From Mobiluncus porci (lineage in GTDB: Bacteria > Actinomycetota > Actinomycetes > Actinomycetales > Actinomycetaceae): a DNA stretch of 64,000 bases. Shown here piece by piece: positions 17,779 through 27,736 of the stretch. The translations under genes and the position numbers were made by a program. The notes under the pieces are model-generated. The model saw only the letters and a list, made by a program, of their open reading frames with translations. It ran no database searches and had not been told where the DNA came from. The DNA is taken from the NCBI RefSeq assembly GCF_009695935.1, contig NZ_VUMY01000007.1, positions 58,971-122,970 on the forward strand. The letters run 5' to 3'. Position 1 is the first letter of the stretch, and every line of letters starts with the position of its first letter.

Positions 17779-18465
17779 TTAGCGTGCAGTAAGGCTTCCG
17801 CCTTTGGCTTCCACTTTGGCCTTTGCAGACCCTGACCAGGCATCAACGGTCAAATCGAACTTGGCTCCGGCTTCGCCGGTTCCGAGAACTTTGACCTTTT
17901 CGCCTTTACGAACCAGCCCTTTGGCCACCAAATCATCAACGGAAAGCGTGCCGCCTTCGGGGAAAGTCTCGGTGAGACGATCCAGATTGATGACCTGATA
18001 TTCCACATGGAACGGGTTCTTGAAACCGCGCAGTTTCGGTAGGCGCATGTGCATGGGCATCTGGCCACCTTCGAAACGTGCCGGCACCTGATAGCGAGCC
18101 TTGGTGCCCTTGGTGCCGCGACCGGCGGTCTTACCCTTGGATCCCTCACCGCGACCAACCCGCATCTTCGGCTTGTTGGAACCTGGGGCGGGGCGAAGAT
18201 CGTGGAGGTAGGTAACCCTCACTTCTTCGCTCGCTGCGGCATCCTTGGCAGCCGGTTTCTTAGTTGCGGTCTTCGCGGCAGAAGTTGTCTTCGCTGCCGG
18301 CTTGTCCGCGGCTTTCGCCGGAGACTTAGTAGCAGGAGCCTTTGCTTCAGTCTCTTTAGCTTCGGGAGCTTCGGAGGCCTTCCCTGCCGGTTTCTTCGCA
18401 GCCGTAGTCTTAGCGGCAGTCTTGGCTGCCGGCTTCTTCTCTTCTGGAGTTTCTTCTTCAGCCAT
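17779..18465 (-). CDS. rplO: 50S ribosomal protein L15 with histone-like N-terminal extension
   Basis: Residues ~81-228 are canonical L15 ([41 protein letters not shown]). Residues 1-80 are an added lysine/alanine/proline-rich arm ([17 protein letters not shown] units) resembling histone H1 tails. Standard L15 begins at about the LHDLRP block. The start ATG is in frame with no closer alternative at that block, so the extension is probably translated. It lies 2 bp after rpmD. Confidence 0.93.
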   Translation of the reverse strand: MAEEETPEEKKPAAKTAAKTTAAKKPAGKASEAPEAKETEAKAPATKSPAKAADKPAAKTTSAAKTATKKPAAKDAAASEEVRVTYLHDLRPAPGSNKPKMRVGRGEGSKGKTAGRGTKGTKARYQVPARFEGGQMPMHMRLPKLRGFKNPFHVEYQVINLDRLTETFPEGGTLSVDDLVAKGLVRKGEKVKVLGTGEAGAKFDLTVDAWSGSAKAKVEAKGGSLTAR

Positions 18466-18467
18466 GG

Positions 18468-18653
18468 TTAGTCAATCTCCTCCACGGTGACCAGGTGGCG
18501 CACCTTCTGAGCCTGGCCGCGCACGGCCGGGTTGTCCGGGCGCACCACGGACTGACGGATTTTCTTCAGGCCCAAGGCTTCCATCGTCGCCCGCTGATCT
18601 TTCGGGGTTCCGATAACGCTCTTGACCTGGGTAATCTTCAGGTTCTTTGCCAT
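18468..18653 (-). CDS. rpmD: 50S ribosomal protein L30
   Basis: The 61-residue protein begins [20 protein letters not shown] and contains [21 protein letters not shown], the L30 signature. Its start overlaps the end of rpsE by one base, and it is followed by rplO after 2 bp, indicating tight translational coupling in the spc block. Confidence 0.95.
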   Translation of the reverse strand: MAKNLKITQVKSVIGTPKDQRATMEALGLKKIRQSVVRPDNPAVRGQAQKVRHLVTVEEID

Positions 18654-19354
18654 TACGCACTCACTCCTTGAGCCGCAGCCTCGGCTTCGGCTTTCTCAAC
18701 TTCGGCGCGCACTTCGGCTTCGCCTTCCGCGCGAGCCCGCAACATACCGGCAGGAGCCACGCGTTCGAGCGGCAAACCGCGACGGGCCGCCACCGCTTCG
18801 GGCTGTTCGAGTTGCTTCAACGCTGCGACGGCACCACGCACGATGTTGATGGCATTTGATGAACCGAGGGACTTCGACAACACGTCGTGAACCCCAGCAC
18901 ATTCCATCAAAGCACGCACCGGACCGCCGGCGATAACGCCAGTACCGGGGGAAGCCGGACGCAGCAAAACGACGCCCGCAGCATCCTCGCCCAATACTTC
19001 GTGGACAATCGTGCGGCGAATCATCGGGACGGAGAAGAAGTTCTTCTTGGCTTCCTCCACGCCCTTGGCAATAGCGGCCGGAACTTCCTTAGCCTTGCCG
19101 TAGCCAACGCCGACAGTGCCTTCACCGTCGCCCACCACGACCAAAGCGCAGAAGGAGAAGTTACGACCACCCTTCACAACCTTGGCCACGCGGTTGATGG
19201 TGACCACACGTTCAATGTATTTATCGTCCGAGTTGCCGCGACGATTATCGCGACGCTCGTCACGCTCACGGCGATTTCCGCGACGCCCCCGACGTTCTTC
19301 GCCGGTCTCGACTTCAGCGGTTTCGCCTGTAACTTGCTGTTCTTCTTCAGCCAT
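18653..19354 (-). CDS. rpsE: 30S ribosomal protein S5
   Basis: The S5 core starts near residue 45 ([20 protein letters not shown]) and includes [20 protein letters not shown] and [20 protein letters not shown]5 works in decoding fidelity at the mRNA entry side. Residues 1-44 are an acidic then arginine-rich arm ([17 protein letters not shown]), and the C-terminus has an acidic AEAEAAAQG tail. The total of 233 residues is within the actinobacterial range. It lies 13 bp after rplR. Confidence 0.96.
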   Translation of the reverse strand: MAEEEQQVTGETAEVETGEERRGRRGNRRERDERRDNRRGNSDDKYIERVVTINRVAKVVKGGRNFSFCALVVVGDGEGTVGVGYGKAKEVPAAIAKGVEEAKKNFFSVPMIRRTIVHEVLGEDAAGVVLLRPASPGTGVIAGGPVRALMECAGVHDVLSKSLGSSNAINIVRGAVAALKQLEQPEAVAARRGLPLERVAPAGMLRARAEGEAEVRAEVEKAEAEAAAQGVSA

Positions 19355-19367
19355 TTTTCTCTCTTCC

Positions 19368-19739
19368 TTACAGACTCAGTCCGCCCTCGCGGGCGCCTTC
19401 AGCGACAGCCGCAACGCGACCGTGATACATATTTCCACCGCGGTCAAACACGACCGTCTCGATGCCTTGAGCCTTGGCACGCTCGGCAATCAGCTTGCCG
19501 ACTTCGTTAGCCTTATCAACCTTCTTGTCCTTAGAAGCGCGCAAAGCGTCTTCCATGGTCGAAGCGCTGACCAAGGTCTTACCCTCGTAGTCGTCTACGA
19601 GCTGGGCAATCATGTGGCGGTTCGAGCGGGTCACGACCAAGCGCGGCTTAGTCGCAGATCCGAAAATATGCTTGCGCACCCGCTGGTGACGACGCATTCT
19701 CGAAATCCGCTTGCCTTTTCCTTTAACGGAATATGCCAT
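19368..19739 (-). CDS. rplR: 50S ribosomal protein L18
   Basis: The 123-residue protein binds 5S rRNA. The rRNA-binding arm is [17 protein letters not shown], followed by [29 protein letters not shown], and the C-terminal [25 protein letters not shown] is diagnostic. It follows rplF by 2 bp. Confidence 0.97.
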   Translation of the reverse strand: MAYSVKGKGKRISRMRRHQRVRKHIFGSATKPRLVVTRSNRHMIAQLVDDYEGKTLVSASTMEDALRASKDKKVDKANEVGKLIAERAKAQGIETVVFDRGGNMYHGRVAAVAEGAREGGLSL

Positions 19740-19741
19740 GG

Positions 19742-20275
19742 TTACTTACCTGCCTTTCCGACCTTGCGACGGACATTCTCACCAAGGTAACGCACGCCCT
19801 TACCCTTGTAGGGCTCCGGCGGACGAATCTTGCGGATATTCGCCGCGACCTCGCCGACCTGCTGCTTGGAGATACCCTCCACCGTGATGCGGTTGCCTTC
19901 CACCTTGAACGTGATGCCCTCCGGGGGTTCCACATTTACCGGATGGGAGAAACCGAGCGCGAATTCGAGTCCCGCGCCTTTCTGGGTGACGCGGTAACCG
20001 GTGCCTTGGATTTCCAAGACCTTGGTGTATCCGTTAGTGACACCCTCCACCATGTTGGCGAGCAACGTGCGGGTCAGACCGTGCAAAGAGCGAGACTCGC
20101 GCTCCTCGTCGGCACGGGTCACGAGGATTTCGTTACCTTCCACCTTGGCAGTAATCGGATTCGCCACCGTGCGCGTCAAAGTACCCTTCGGGCCCTTCAC
20201 ACTCACTTCTTGGCCGTTGATGTTAACCTCGACTCCGGCGGGGATTTCCACCGGCATTCTACCGATACGTGACAT
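19742..20275 (-). CDS. rplF: 50S ribosomal protein L6
   Basis: The 177-residue protein has two tandem L6 domains beside the factor-binding site. It begins [20 protein letters not shown], carries [20 protein letters not shown] in the second domain, and ends with the conserved [25 protein letters not shown]. It lies 14 bp after rpsH. Confidence 0.97.
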   Translation of the reverse strand: MSRIGRMPVEIPAGVEVNINGQEVSVKGPKGTLTRTVANPITAKVEGNEILVTRADEERESRSLHGLTRTLLANMVEGVTNGYTKVLEIQGTGYRVTQKGAGLEFALGFSHPVNVEPPEGITFKVEGNRITVEGISKQQVGEVAANIRKIRPPEPYKGKGVRYLGENVRRKVGKAGK

Positions 20276-20289
20276 TTCTCAGCCCCTCC

Positions 20290-20688
20290 TTACCAGATGT
20301 AGGCGACTACTTCTCCGCCTACACCCTTGTCGGCTGCTTCACGATCGGTCAACAGGCCGGAAGAAGACGAAATAATCGCTACTCCGAGCCCGCCGAGAAC
20401 CTTCGGCAGTTTGTTCGATTTTGCATACACCCGCAAACCGGGCTTGGACACGCGCTTCACACCGGAAATCGCGCGTTCACGTTTGGCGCCGTACTTCAAG
20501 TTCAGCACCAAGGTCTTGCCGACTCGCGCTTCCTCTACCTGATAGTCCTTGATGTAACCTTCAGTCTGGAGGATATTCGCAATGGCGGCCTTCAATTTCG
20601 AGTACGGCATTGACACCGACTCGTGATACGCCGAACTGGCGTTGCGCAGACGCGTCAGCATATCTGCGATGGGATCAGTCATTGTCAT
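20290..20688 (-). CDS. rpsH: 30S ribosomal protein S8
   Basis: The 132-residue protein binds the central domain of 16S rRNA; in E. coli S8 also represses its own spc operon. It begins [20 protein letters not shown]. The C-terminal [32 protein letters not shown] is the RNA-binding end. A second ATG two codons in (MTDPIAD) is an equally possible start. Confidence 0.97.
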   Translation of the reverse strand: MTMTDPIADMLTRLRNASSAYHESVSMPYSKLKAAIANILQTEGYIKDYQVEEARVGKTLVLNLKYGAKRERAISGVKRVSKPGLRVYAKSNKLPKVLGGLGVAIISSSSGLLTDREAADKGVGGEVVAYIW

Positions 20689-20741
20689 TGGGCTTTGGCC
20701 CTTTCTGAGGCGGTTTCGAGTTCGACCTGCCCCCTATGTGT

Positions 20742-20927
20742 TTACCAGGAAGACTTCTTTACGCCGGGGAGCTCGCCCGCATGGGCCATCTCACGCAGGC
20801 AGATACGGCACAGGCCAAACTTGCGGTACACCGAGTGAGGGCGACCACAACGCTGGCACCGAGTGTAGGCGCGCACCTTAAACTTCGGTTTACGGGCGGC
20901 CTTGTTCTTCAAAGCGGTTTTTGCCAT
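20742..20927 (-). CDS. rpsN: 30S ribosomal protein S14, type Z
   Basis: This is the short, zinc-binding form of S14 (61 residues). C24, C27, C40 and C43 form the CxxC...CxxC site (CQRCGRP and [10 protein letters not shown]). Because this is the zinc-dependent copy, a zinc-independent paralogue may exist elsewhere in the genome. It lies 4 bp after rplE and 53 bp before rpsH. Confidence 0.96.
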   Translation of the reverse strand: MAKTALKNKAARKPKFKVRAYTRCQRCGRPHSVYRKFGLCRICLREMAHAGELPGVKKSSW

Positions 20928-20931
20928 TCTC

Positions 20932-21498
20932 TTAATCCTCCTTGAACGGGAAGCCGAGGTACTTCAGCAGTGCCCGGCCTTCATCGTCAGTTGAAGCAGT
21001 GGTGACAACCGTAATGTCCATGCCACGCACGTGGTCGATGTCATCCTGGTTGATTTCGTGGAACACGGACTGTTCGGTCAAGCCGAAGGTGTAGTTGCCG
21101 TGGCCATCAAACTGCTTGGAGGACAGTCCGCGGAAGTCGCGGATTCGCGGCAAAGCAGTGGAAAGCAAGCGGTCGAGAAACTCCCACATGCGGTCGCCAC
21201 GCAAAGTGACGTGAGCGCCAATGGGGTTGCCTTCACGCAGCTTGAACTGGGCGATAGACTTGCGAGCTTTGTCGATCACTGGCTTCTGGCCGGTGATGGT
21301 CGCAAGATCTTTGACTGCGCCTTCAATGAGCTTGTGGTCATGCGCTGCCGCGCCCACGCCCATGTTGACCACGATCTTTTCCAAACCGCCAACCTGGTTC
21401 ACGTTTTCGTGCTTGAAATCTTTGAGGAGTTGAGCCTTGATTTCTTCGCGGTACTTGGTCTTCAAACGCGGGGTGTAAGTTTCTTCGGTCTCAGCCAT
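20932..21498 (-). CDS. rplE: 50S ribosomal protein L5
   Basis: The 188-residue protein binds 5S rRNA and contacts P-site tRNA. Recognisable parts are [54 protein letters not shown] and the C-terminal [20 protein letters not shown]. Its start overlaps the rplX stop by one base, so the pair is coupled. Confidence 0.97.
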   Translation of the reverse strand: MAETEETYTPRLKTKYREEIKAQLLKDFKHENVNQVGGLEKIVVNMGVGAAAHDHKLIEGAVKDLATITGQKPVIDKARKSIAQFKLREGNPIGAHVTLRGDRMWEFLDRLLSTALPRIRDFRGLSSKQFDGHGNYTFGLTEQSVFHEINQDDIDHVRGMDITVVTTASTDDEGRALLKYLGFPFKED

Positions 21499-21872
21499 TA
21501 CAGATCCTTCCCGGTTGCCTTAGACACGCGAATACGCACGGTCTTTTCTTTTCCGTCGCGGTCCACAACCTCTTCCCGCATTCCGACGCGAGTGCCCGGA
21601 ATCTTCTTCGTCGTGTTTCCGAGCTTAGCCTTAGCGGCGGCGGGCTCGTAGTACATGACGTTCGAGATGTGGATAGCGGCTTCTTTGTTTTCGATACCGC
21701 CGGTCGGCCCCTGATGGGTACGACCTGCCTTGTTGTGGTGCTTCATCATCATGACGCCTTCGACCACAACGCGCTCGCGCTTCCGGTCGATGCTCAAGAT
21801 GCGACCGTGTTGACCCTTGTCACGGCCAGAGATAACGACGACCTCATCGCCGACTTTCAGTTTGGCTGCCAC
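21498..21872 (-). CDS. rplX: 50S ribosomal protein L24
   Basis: The 124-residue protein has an N-terminal KOW motif ([20 protein letters not shown]) and the [20 protein letters not shown] block. L24 is an early assembly initiator of the large subunit. The arginine/lysine-rich C-terminus is somewhat longer than in E. coli. It abuts rplN. Confidence 0.97.
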   Translation of the reverse strand: MAAKLKVGDEVVVISGRDKGQHGRILSIDRKRERVVVEGVMMMKHHNKAGRTHQGPTGGIENKEAAIHISNVMYYEPAAAKAKLGNTTKKIPGTRVGMREEVVDRDGKEKTVRIRVSKATGKDL

Positions 21873-22241
21873 TTAGATCACCTCCGGTGCAAGCGAAATA
21901 ATACGCATGAACTTCTTTTCACGAAGTTCACGCCCGACGGGCCCGAAAATACGGGTGCCACGCGGCTCCTCATCATTTTTGAGGATGACCGCGGCGTTCT
22001 CGTCGAAACGAATGTAGGATCCGTCTTTACGACGGGTTTCCTTCTTAGTGCGGACTACGACAGCCTTGACAACTTCACCCTTCTTTACGTTACCGCCAGG
22101 AATAGCATCCTTGACGGTCGCGACGATGGTGTCGCCGATGCCGGCGTAGCGTCGCTTCGAGCCGCCCATAACGCGGATGCAAAGGATTTCCTTCGCCCCC
22201 GTGTTGTCGGCGACCTTCAGTCGCGACTCCTGCTGAATCAT
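21873..22241 (-). CDS. rplN: 50S ribosomal protein L14
   Basis: The 122-residue protein begins [20 protein letters not shown] and contains [21 protein letters not shown]14 forms an intersubunit bridge near the factor site. It normally follows rpsQ by a few bases. Here rpsQ lies 2.7 kb upstream beyond a terminator and several unrelated genes, so rplN must head a separate spc transcript with its own promoter in 22242-22405. No promoter box there is clear enough to name. Confidence 0.97.
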   Translation of the reverse strand: MIQQESRLKVADNTGAKEILCIRVMGGSKRRYAGIGDTIVATVKDAIPGGNVKKGEVVKAVVVRTKKETRRKDGSYIRFDENAAVILKNDEEPRGTRIFGPVGRELREKKFMRIISLAPEVI

Positions 22242-22405
22242 CTTTTCTCCTTCGTCTGGCCGGTTCTCGGTAGAGCCTTGCCGAACGTTGCTAACTTACG
22301 GTTGCAAAGGCGCACAAATCTCACCTAGTTTCAGGTAATCATTGGAACCCCTGGCTGACACAGACACATTTGTGAGAGGTCTCAGCCAAAAGCAACCCTC
22401 CAAGT

Positions 22406-23581
22406 CTAGTCTCTCGCGCGCTCACTTGCAAACTGGGTCTCGATGATTTTGAGCGACGCCGCGAGGGCTTCGGGCGTGGTGGCGAGGTTCAGGCGGAAGG
22501 CATGCTCGAAGCCGCGACCAAGGTCCGCGCCGTCGTTCACGATCAGTCCGGCTTCTTGAAGCGTCTTCGCGGGGCTCGGACCGAGAATCTCGCCATCGGT
22601 TTCCCACCAGGACAGGTACGTCGCCTCCGGCAAATGCACCGTGAGTCGCGAGGGCGTGTCTTTCGGCTCTTTCTCTAGCCATTCGCGTACGGTTTCACGG
22701 TTGGCCACGATTTGTGCCTTTACTTCCTGAATCCACTCGCGGGAATCTCGATAGGCTGCCACGGTGGCGTACATACCCCACGGGGTGGCTCCGCTGGCAA
22801 AAATCTTCAACGGAGTGGCAAGTTTCTCCCTGAGCTCCGGATCCGGAACAACCCATTGCGCACAGTGCAATCCCGGAATATTCCACCCCTTCGAAGCTGC
22901 GGTAGCGCTCACGGTTCTCTGTTTTGTCAGCGGGGAATATTCAGCAAAGGGATGAAATTCCCCTTCCAGTACCAGTGGCGAGTGAATCTCATCGGAAAAC
23001 ACCAAGACCTCGGGATTCCGTTCTAAAATGGTTTCGATTCCCGCAAACTCATCCCTTCCAACACACTTACCCACCGGATTCCAGGGGTTACACAAGACCA
23101 ACAGTCCTGCCCCACCTTGAAAAGCCTCTGCTATCCCTGCTAAATCCAGCCGATAGTGACCGTCTTCACCCAGGAGACTTTTCACTTCCACGGCAGGATG
23201 CCCCTGCCAGGCTGGCATAAACAGGAAAGGCATATAGGCCGGGGTGGGAACCACCACGGGAGCCCCTTCAGGCAGGAGACTCATGGCCGCTTTGAACACC
23301 GACAACACATCGGAAGCCACCCCGACCGCCTCCGGAGCGACCTCCCACTTGAAAGTATCGGACCAGAATTCTCGCGCGGCGGCTCCGACTTCCTCGGCAA
23401 GCCCTTTCGTCGGGTATCCCGTGAGAGTTTCATCAAGAGCCCACTGCAAGGCCTCGCGCACCGCTGGGGCGATTCCGAAGTCCATCTCAGCCACCCACAT
23501 TCCGAGTTTTCCTGGGTGGGCTCCCCACTTGAGCCCGTGAGAAGTTTCCAGTTCTTCTAATGACGGTAGCTGATACTGCAT
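22406..23581 (-). CDS. MalY/PatB-type cystathionine beta-lyase / aminotransferase
   Basis: This 391-residue fold-type I PLP enzyme has the PatB/MalY profile: WVAEMDFGIAPAVREAL at 29-45, CNPWNPVGKCV at 164-174, VLVFSDEIHSPLVLEG at 192-207 and SATAASKGWNIPGLH with K231 as the PLP lysine. Relatives cleave cystathionine or other C-S bonds, or act as aminotransferases; methionine biosynthesis or sulfur-compound degradation are the likely roles. It lies in the gap that splits the ribosomal cluster, in the same orientation, 164 bp upstream of rplN. It could share transcription into the spc genes. Confidence 0.85.
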   Translation of the reverse strand: MQYQLPSLEELETSHGLKWGAHPGKLGMWVAEMDFGIAPAVREALQWALDETLTGYPTKGLAEEVGAAAREFWSDTFKWEVAPEAVGVASDVLSVFKAAMSLLPEGAPVVVPTPAYMPFLFMPAWQGHPAVEVKSLLGEDGHYRLDLAGIAEAFQGGAGLLVLCNPWNPVGKCVGRDEFAGIETILERNPEVLVFSDEIHSPLVLEGEFHPFAEYSPLTKQRTVSATAASKGWNIPGLHCAQWVVPDPELREKLATPLKIFASGATPWGMYATVAAYRDSREWIQEVKAQIVANRETVREWLEKEPKDTPSRLTVHLPEATYLSWWETDGEILGPSPAKTLQEAGLIVNDGADLGRGFEHAFRLNLATTPEALAASLKIIETQFASERARD

Positions 23582-23630
23582 AGAGTCATTCTATGGCAAG
23601 AAATAACTTACAACACGACCATGGCTTTGG

Positions 23631-23865
23631 TGGCTGGGATCATCATGATTATGGCTTGCATTTTCGCCTCCGCGGCCACCTCCCCCAACGCCAATCCCTC
23701 GTAGGTTTCGGCTGGGCTTTTGTGATGCTCGGCGGTTTTCTAGGATACTTTGGGGTTCACATGGCAACCACCTGGCCACTGGAGCAGATTGACGGAGCAT
23801 TTTGCTGCAAGGTTGACAACTACACCTTTGGGAAATCCGCAGCTTTCTATGAGATTCTCACTTAA
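23631..23865 (+). pseudogene. frameshifted small two-helix membrane protein
   Basis: From the ATG at 23631 one frame reads a hydrophobic helix (MALVAGIIMIMACIFASAA) and stops at a TAG after SPNANPS. A neighbouring frame opens at the same place and continues SLVGFGWAFVMLGGFLGYF, then reads to a stop at 23863-23865. A single-base shift near 23700 would join them into one ~78-residue protein with two TM helices. There is no good RBS before the ATG. The reading is plausible but rests on hydrophobic pattern alone. Confidence 0.4.
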
Positions 23866-24021
23866 ATTGCTGGTGTGGCTATTATCTACGGCGAAGCGGC
23901 GAGCCCGAAGCAATAAAACCTTCAACGTGGTGTGTGCGCTGCGAGTGCTGCGGTATGTCGGAGCCATCGGTGGTATGGGTCTGATTGTCATTGGTATAGA
24001 CGGGATGCACCTCGGAATGTG

Positions 24022-24369
24022 GCGTCCGCCTACCAGCCTTACCAGCATCCTCAAGAACAAATCATCATGATTCTGGCGATTCTGGGGCTTTTCACCAGCG
24101 GGATTACTGCCTTCATCGGTTGGTATATCGGATCAAAAGCCAAGAAAGAAATGGAAGCTCAAGGCATGGCTCCCACTTCTAACCTGAAAAACTGGACCAT
24201 GGTTTCCATGGTTATCTCCATCATAACCATCGTGGTTGCCGCGATTTCGCTCCTCTTCATAATCGGCGCTTTCGTTCTGATGGCAATTGTTGGTATCGGG
24301 GGAATCGCGATGTCCGAGGAACTAGCGCTGGGAGTAACGTCTCTGTCCACGAGTCTCGCGGCAGCCTAG
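24022..24369 (+). pseudogene. 5'-truncated paralogue of the downstream small membrane protein
   Basis: Residues matching AYQPYQHPQEQ, then FTSGITAFIGWYIGSKAKKE and NLKNWTMVSMVISIITIVV, parallel the intact convergent gene at 24439-24801 (AYQQEGPQD, AFIGWYIGSKAQKD, KLKTWTTVSKVVSIIW). The copy lacks the Q/P/G-rich N-terminus and has no RBS before any usable start; the first ATG after the conserved linker is at 24067. The C-terminus after the second helix also differs (IAMSEELALGVTSLS). A decayed duplicate is the simplest reading, although a short functional protein from 24067 cannot be excluded. Confidence 0.5.
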
Positions 24370-24381
24370 CCATTCTTAAAG

Positions 24382-24427
24382 TCTAAATTCTTGGGGCGAG
24401 TCTTTTGACCCGCCCCAAGAATTTAGA
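24382..24427. terminator. bidirectional terminator between convergent membrane-protein genes
   Basis: A perfect 17-bp stem TCTAAATTCTTGGGGCG / CGCCCCAAGAATTTAGA with a 12-nt loop lies 12 bp past each flanking stop. Confidence 0.8.
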
Positions 24428-24438
24428 ACATTTCCCGC

Positions 24439-24801
24439 TTACATTCCGGCTACTATGGAGGCGGCAATCAGGCCAGCCATAACCACGAAGAACAAAACGT
24501 AGAGCACCAGTAGGACGATCCAGATTATAGAAACCACCTTGGAGACAGTCGTCCAGGTCTTCAACTTCTGGCTCGGTTGCTGACCCTGTGCCAGGGCATC
24601 TTTTTGGGCCTTAGAACCGATATACCAACCGATGAAGGCACAGATAGCTACAAAGATACCGACGATCCCTAGAACCATTACGGTGCTATCTTGAGGACCT
24701 TCTTGTTGGTAGGCAGGCTGCATCGGCTGGTTCGGCATTGGCTGACCAGGCATCGGCTGTCCGCCAAACTGGTTGTTCGGTTGCGGTGTTTGGTTAGTCA
24801 T
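24439..24801 (-). CDS. small membrane protein with Q/P/G-rich N-terminus (DUF4190-like)
   Basis: The protein has 120 residues. Residues 1-38 are low-complexity with repeated GQPMP/NQPMQ units. Two TM helices follow (~42-62, VLGIVGIFVAICAFIGWYIG, and ~85-117). The GWYIGSKAQKD turn between them is typical of actinobacterial DUF4190-type proteins that sit near cell-division or secretion genes, but no function is established. It is part of the insertion between rplN and rpsQ and has a decayed paralogue in convergent orientation. Confidence 0.6.
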   Translation of the reverse strand: MTNQTPQPNNQFGGQPMPGQPMPNQPMQPAYQQEGPQDSTVMVLGIVGIFVAICAFIGWYIGSKAQKDALAQGQQPSQKLKTWTTVSKVVSIIWIVLLVLYVLFFVVMAGLIAASIVAGM

Positions 24802-24886
24802 TGATTCACTCCCATAGTAGGCAATAATTGCATTTCTATCCTCACATGGATAGCAGGTCTATGCAAACAAATCGATTCCTAAAAAC

Positions 24887-24921
24887 GGAACATCTCGGTA
24901 GGGTTCCTACCGAGATGTTCC
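24887..24921 (-). terminator. strong Rho-independent terminator after rpsQ
   Basis: The perfect 16-bp stem GGAACATCTCGGTAGG / CCTACCGAGATGTTCC has a 3-nt loop. On the minus strand it is followed by GTTTTTAGG. It lies 54 bp past the rpsQ stop, and a weaker GCTCG/CGAGC hairpin at 24941-24960 precedes it. It ends the S10 transcript here, which confirms that the S10 and spc blocks are separated. Confidence 0.85.
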
Positions 24922-24975
24922 TCTACCCAAAGAAAGGCTTGCTCGGGTTAACAAACGAGCCTCTGAGAGATTGTG

Positions 24976-25251
24976 TTACTTCGCCTTTTCAGCGATTTCC
25001 ACGAGACGCCAATGCTTGGTGGCGCTCAGCGGACGGGTCTCCATGATGACGACCAAGTCGCCGATACCGGCGGTGTTCTCTTCATCATGAACCTTGACCT
25101 TCTTGGTCTTGCGCATAACCTTGCCATAAAGCGGGTGCTTCATGCGGTCTTCGAGCTGAACGACAATGGTCTTGTCCATCTTGTCGGAGACAACATAGCC
25201 ACGACGCACTTTGCGGTGATTACGCTCCACCTTTTCTGTAACTTCAGCCAT
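24976..25251 (-). CDS. rpsQ: 30S ribosomal protein S17
   Basis: The 91-residue OB-fold protein binds the 5' domain of 16S r[23 protein letters not shown] and [20 protein letters not shown] are family blocks, and [20 protein letters not shown] ends the fold. It is the last gene of the S10 block here: a terminator follows instead of rplN. It lies 5 bp after rpmC. Confidence 0.97.
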   Translation of the reverse strand: MAEVTEKVERNHRKVRRGYVVSDKMDKTIVVQLEDRMKHPLYGKVMRKTKKVKVHDEENTAGIGDLVVIMETRPLSATKHWRLVEIAEKAK

Positions 25252-25256
25252 TGTGT

Positions 25257-25493
25257 TTACTCCTTCACGCTCGGCTCGGTGCGGATGCCCAGCTCCCGCT
25301 CACGATAGATGGTGTAGATGCGGGCCACATCGCGGCGCACGGCCTTGATCCGCCCGTGATCTTCGAGTTGACCAGTTGCCTGGGCAAAACGCAGATTGAA
25401 AAGCTCCTGCTTTGCATCCTTGAGTTTCACCGCCAACTGTTCGTTGTCCATGGCGTCCAAATCATTGGTAGCCAAACCTTTAGAACCGATCAT
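25257..25493 (-). CDS. rpmC: 50S ribosomal protein L29
   Basis: This is a 78-residue two-helix protein at the exit tunnel, where SRP and trigger factor dock. [22 protein letters not shown] and [18 protein letters not shown] are typical. It lies 3 bp after rplP. Confidence 0.95.
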   Translation of the reverse strand: MIGSKGLATNDLDAMDNEQLAVKLKDAKQELFNLRFAQATGQLEDHGRIKAVRRDVARIYTIYRERELGIRTEPSVKE

Positions 25494-25496
25494 CGA

Positions 25497-25913
25497 TTAC
25501 TCACCACCTTCGCGCGTTACGAAACGAGTCTTGATCGGCAGCTTATGCTGCGCGCGAGACAACGCTTCCCGGGCCAGATCTTCGGAAACGCCACTGATTT
25601 CTAGCAGGACGCGTCCGGGTTTCACCGGTGCCACCCACCATTCCGGGGAGCCTTTACCGGAACCCATACGGGTTTCGGCCGGCTTCTTCGTCAAGGGGCG
25701 ATCCGGGAAAATATTAATCCAAATCTTGCCACCACGCTTGACGTGACGGGTCACGGCAATACGGGCTGCTTCAATCTGGCGGTTGGTCAGGTAGGCTCCT
25801 TCGAGAGCCTGGATACCGTAATCACCGAAAGCGATTTCGGTACCACCCTTGGCATAGCCTTTCCGCCCGGGGCGGTGCTGGCGACGCCATTTAGTACGAC
25901 GAGGAATCAGCAT
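25497..25913 (-). CDS. rplP: 50S ribosomal protein L16
   Basis: The 138-residue protein contacts A-site t[43 protein letters not shown] and [20 protein letters not shown] are hallmark blocks. It follows rpsC by 3 bp. Confidence 0.97.
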   Translation of the reverse strand: MLIPRRTKWRRQHRPGRKGYAKGGTEIAFGDYGIQALEGAYLTNRQIEAARIAVTRHVKRGGKIWINIFPDRPLTKKPAETRMGSGKGSPEWWVAPVKPGRVLLEISGVSEDLAREALSRAQHKLPIKTRFVTREGGE

Positions 25914-25916
25914 TGG

Positions 25917-26744
25917 TTACGCCTCCTTTTCAGTCGTCGCGCTCGCCGCAGCGGTCTCGGGGAGAGCCTCGGGAGCGGTTTCGGTCTTAGTAGTTTCTGC
26001 GGCCTGGTCGGCGGGGCGATCGGCACGAGAGCGACGGGTTCCGTGGCGATCCCCGCGGCGTCCCTGACGTCCAGCCTGCTCGGCTTGGAGACGAGAGAAC
26101 TCGCGTTCGGTCAAGTCGCCCTTGTAGATCCACACCTTGACGCCGATGCGTCCGAAAGTGGTGCGAGCCTCAAAGAAGCCGTAGTCAATGTTCGCGCGCA
26201 GAGTGTGCAAGGGCACACGTCCTTCGCGGTAGAACTCGGAGCGGGACATTTCCGCGCCACCCAAGCGACCCGAGCACTGCACGCGGATGCCTTTAGCGCC
26301 GGCGCGCTGCGCGGACTGGATGCCCTTGCGCATGGCGCGACGGAAAGACACACGGGCCGAAAGCTGTTCAGCAATCGACTGCGCCACGAGCTGGGCGTCG
26401 ATATCCGGATTCTTGACTTCACGGATATTCAGCTGCACCTGCTTGCCGGTGAGTTTTTCGAGCTGGGCGCGCAAACGGTCAGCCTCCGCACCGCGACGTC
26501 CGATAACGATACCGGGACGAGCCGTGTAGAGATCCACCGAAACGCGGTCACGGGTACGCTCGATTTCCACCTTGGAGATACCGGCGCGCTCGAGCTTGTC
26601 TTCCATGAGGCGACGAATCGCCACATCTTCCTTCACGAAATCGCGGTACCGTTGGCCGGGTTTAGTCGAATCGGCAAACCAGCGGGAACGATGTTCCGTC
26701 GTGATTCCGAGACGGAATCCAGTGGGGTTAACTTTTTGACCCAT
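25917..26744 (-). CDS. rpsC: 30S ribosomal protein S3
   Basis: [20 protein letters not shown] opens the protein. The KH domain (~40-110) includes [20 protein letters not shown], and [20 protein letters not shown] lies in the C-terminal domain. S3 lines the mRNA entry channel and helps unwind mRNA. Residues ~216-275 are an arginine-rich then acidic low-complexity tail common in actinobacteria. It lies 2 bp after rplV. Confidence 0.97.
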   Translation of the reverse strand: MGQKVNPTGFRLGITTEHRSRWFADSTKPGQRYRDFVKEDVAIRRLMEDKLERAGISKVEIERTRDRVSVDLYTARPGIVIGRRGAEADRLRAQLEKLTGKQVQLNIREVKNPDIDAQLVAQSIAEQLSARVSFRRAMRKGIQSAQRAGAKGIRVQCSGRLGGAEMSRSEFYREGRVPLHTLRANIDYGFFEARTTFGRIGVKVWIYKGDLTEREFSRLQAEQAGRQGRRGDRHGTRRSRADRPADQAAETTKTETAPEALPETAAASATTEKEA

Positions 26745-26746
26745 AC

Positions 26747-27424
26747 TTACTTCGCTCCCTTCTCAGCGTCGTCCTTAGCAGCCGTCTTGGCCGGGGCCTT
26801 CTTCGCAGTCGCGGCCTTGGTCTCCGTTGTCTTCTCAGTCGCCTTCTCAGCGGTCTTAGCCGGAGTCTTCTTGGCGGCAGCGGACTTGGTGGAAGTCGTC
26901 TTCGCGGCTGGCTTCTTGGCGGCGGTCTTGGGAGCGGATTCTTCCGCGTCATCCTTAGCAGCCGCAGGCTTCTTAGCCGTCTTGGCAGCCGCGGCCTTAG
27001 CCTCGGCGCGCTCGGCGGCTACCGTCTTAGACGTGCGAACTTCCTTCTTCCAAGGTGAAGCGATCTCGCGCTTATCCTCGGCATCACCAACGACCACCGT
27101 GAGGTGAGAAGTACGCTTCAAGATGCGAGCCCCGCGTCCCTGGGCGCGAGCGCGGAAACGCTTCATGGTCGGACCGTCGTTGACATAGGCTTCGACAACG
27201 AACATTTCATCGACATCGAAGGACTTACCGGCGTTGCGGGCGGCCTGTTCGGCGTTAGCGAGCGCGGAAACGAGAGCCTTGCGAATCGGCACGGCCGGCT
27301 TCTGCGGAGCAAACTTCAACAAGTCGAGCGCGCGATTAGCGGACAGACCGCGAACTTCGTTCATGACGCGACGCGCTTTTTGCGGCGTGACGCGGACATA
27401 GCGGGAATGAGCTGTTGCTTTCAT
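26747..27424 (-). CDS. rplV: 50S ribosomal protein L22 with long K/A-rich tail
   Basis: Residues 1-~115 are canonical L22 ([20 protein letters not shown], the beta-hairpin loop [20 protein letters not shown] that lines the exit tunnel, and [12 protein letters not shown]). Residues ~116-225 are an added tail of repeated [14 protein letters not shown] units resembling histone H1. It is about as long as the core. The tail composition matches that of the L15 arm. It lies 18 bp after rpsS. Confidence 0.95.
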   Translation of the reverse strand: MKATAHSRYVRVTPQKARRVMNEVRGLSANRALDLLKFAPQKPAVPIRKALVSALANAEQAARNAGKSFDVDEMFVVEAYVNDGPTMKRFRARAQGRGARILKRTSHLTVVVGDAEDKREIASPWKKEVRTSKTVAAERAEAKAAAAKTAKKPAAAKDDAEESAPKTAAKKPAAKTTSTKSAAAKKTPAKTAEKATEKTTETKAATAKKAPAKTAAKDDAEKGAK

Positions 27425-27442
27425 GATTTACCTCCTCCCGCT

Positions 27443-27721
27443 TTAGCGGCGTCCTTTCTTGTCGTCTTTAGAGTGGCCGCGGAAGGTACGCGTCGGAGCG
27501 AACTCGCCCAACTTGTGACCGACCATGGCTTCGGTGATGAACACCGGCACGTGCTTGCGACCGTCATGGACCGCGATGGTGTGACCCAGGAAGTCCGGGG
27601 TAATCATCGAGCGGCGCGACCAAGTCTTAATCACGTTCTTCGTATTGGCCTCGTTTTGCGCGTCCACCTTCTTCTGGAGGTGATCGTCAGCAAAGGGGCC
27701 TTTCTTCAAACTGCGTGGCAT
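27443..27721 (-). CDS. rpsS: 30S ribosomal protein S19
   Basis: The 92-residue protein sits in the head of the small subunit beside S13. It begins [20 protein letters not shown] and contains [20 protein letters not shown] and [20 protein letters not shown]. It lies between rplB and rplV in the conserved order. Confidence 0.97.
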   Translation of the reverse strand: MPRSLKKGPFADDHLQKKVDAQNEANTKNVIKTWSRRSMITPDFLGHTIAVHDGRKHVPVFITEAMVGHKLGEFAPTRTFRGHSKDDKKGRR

Positions 27722-27736
27722 ATTCGAACTCCCCTA

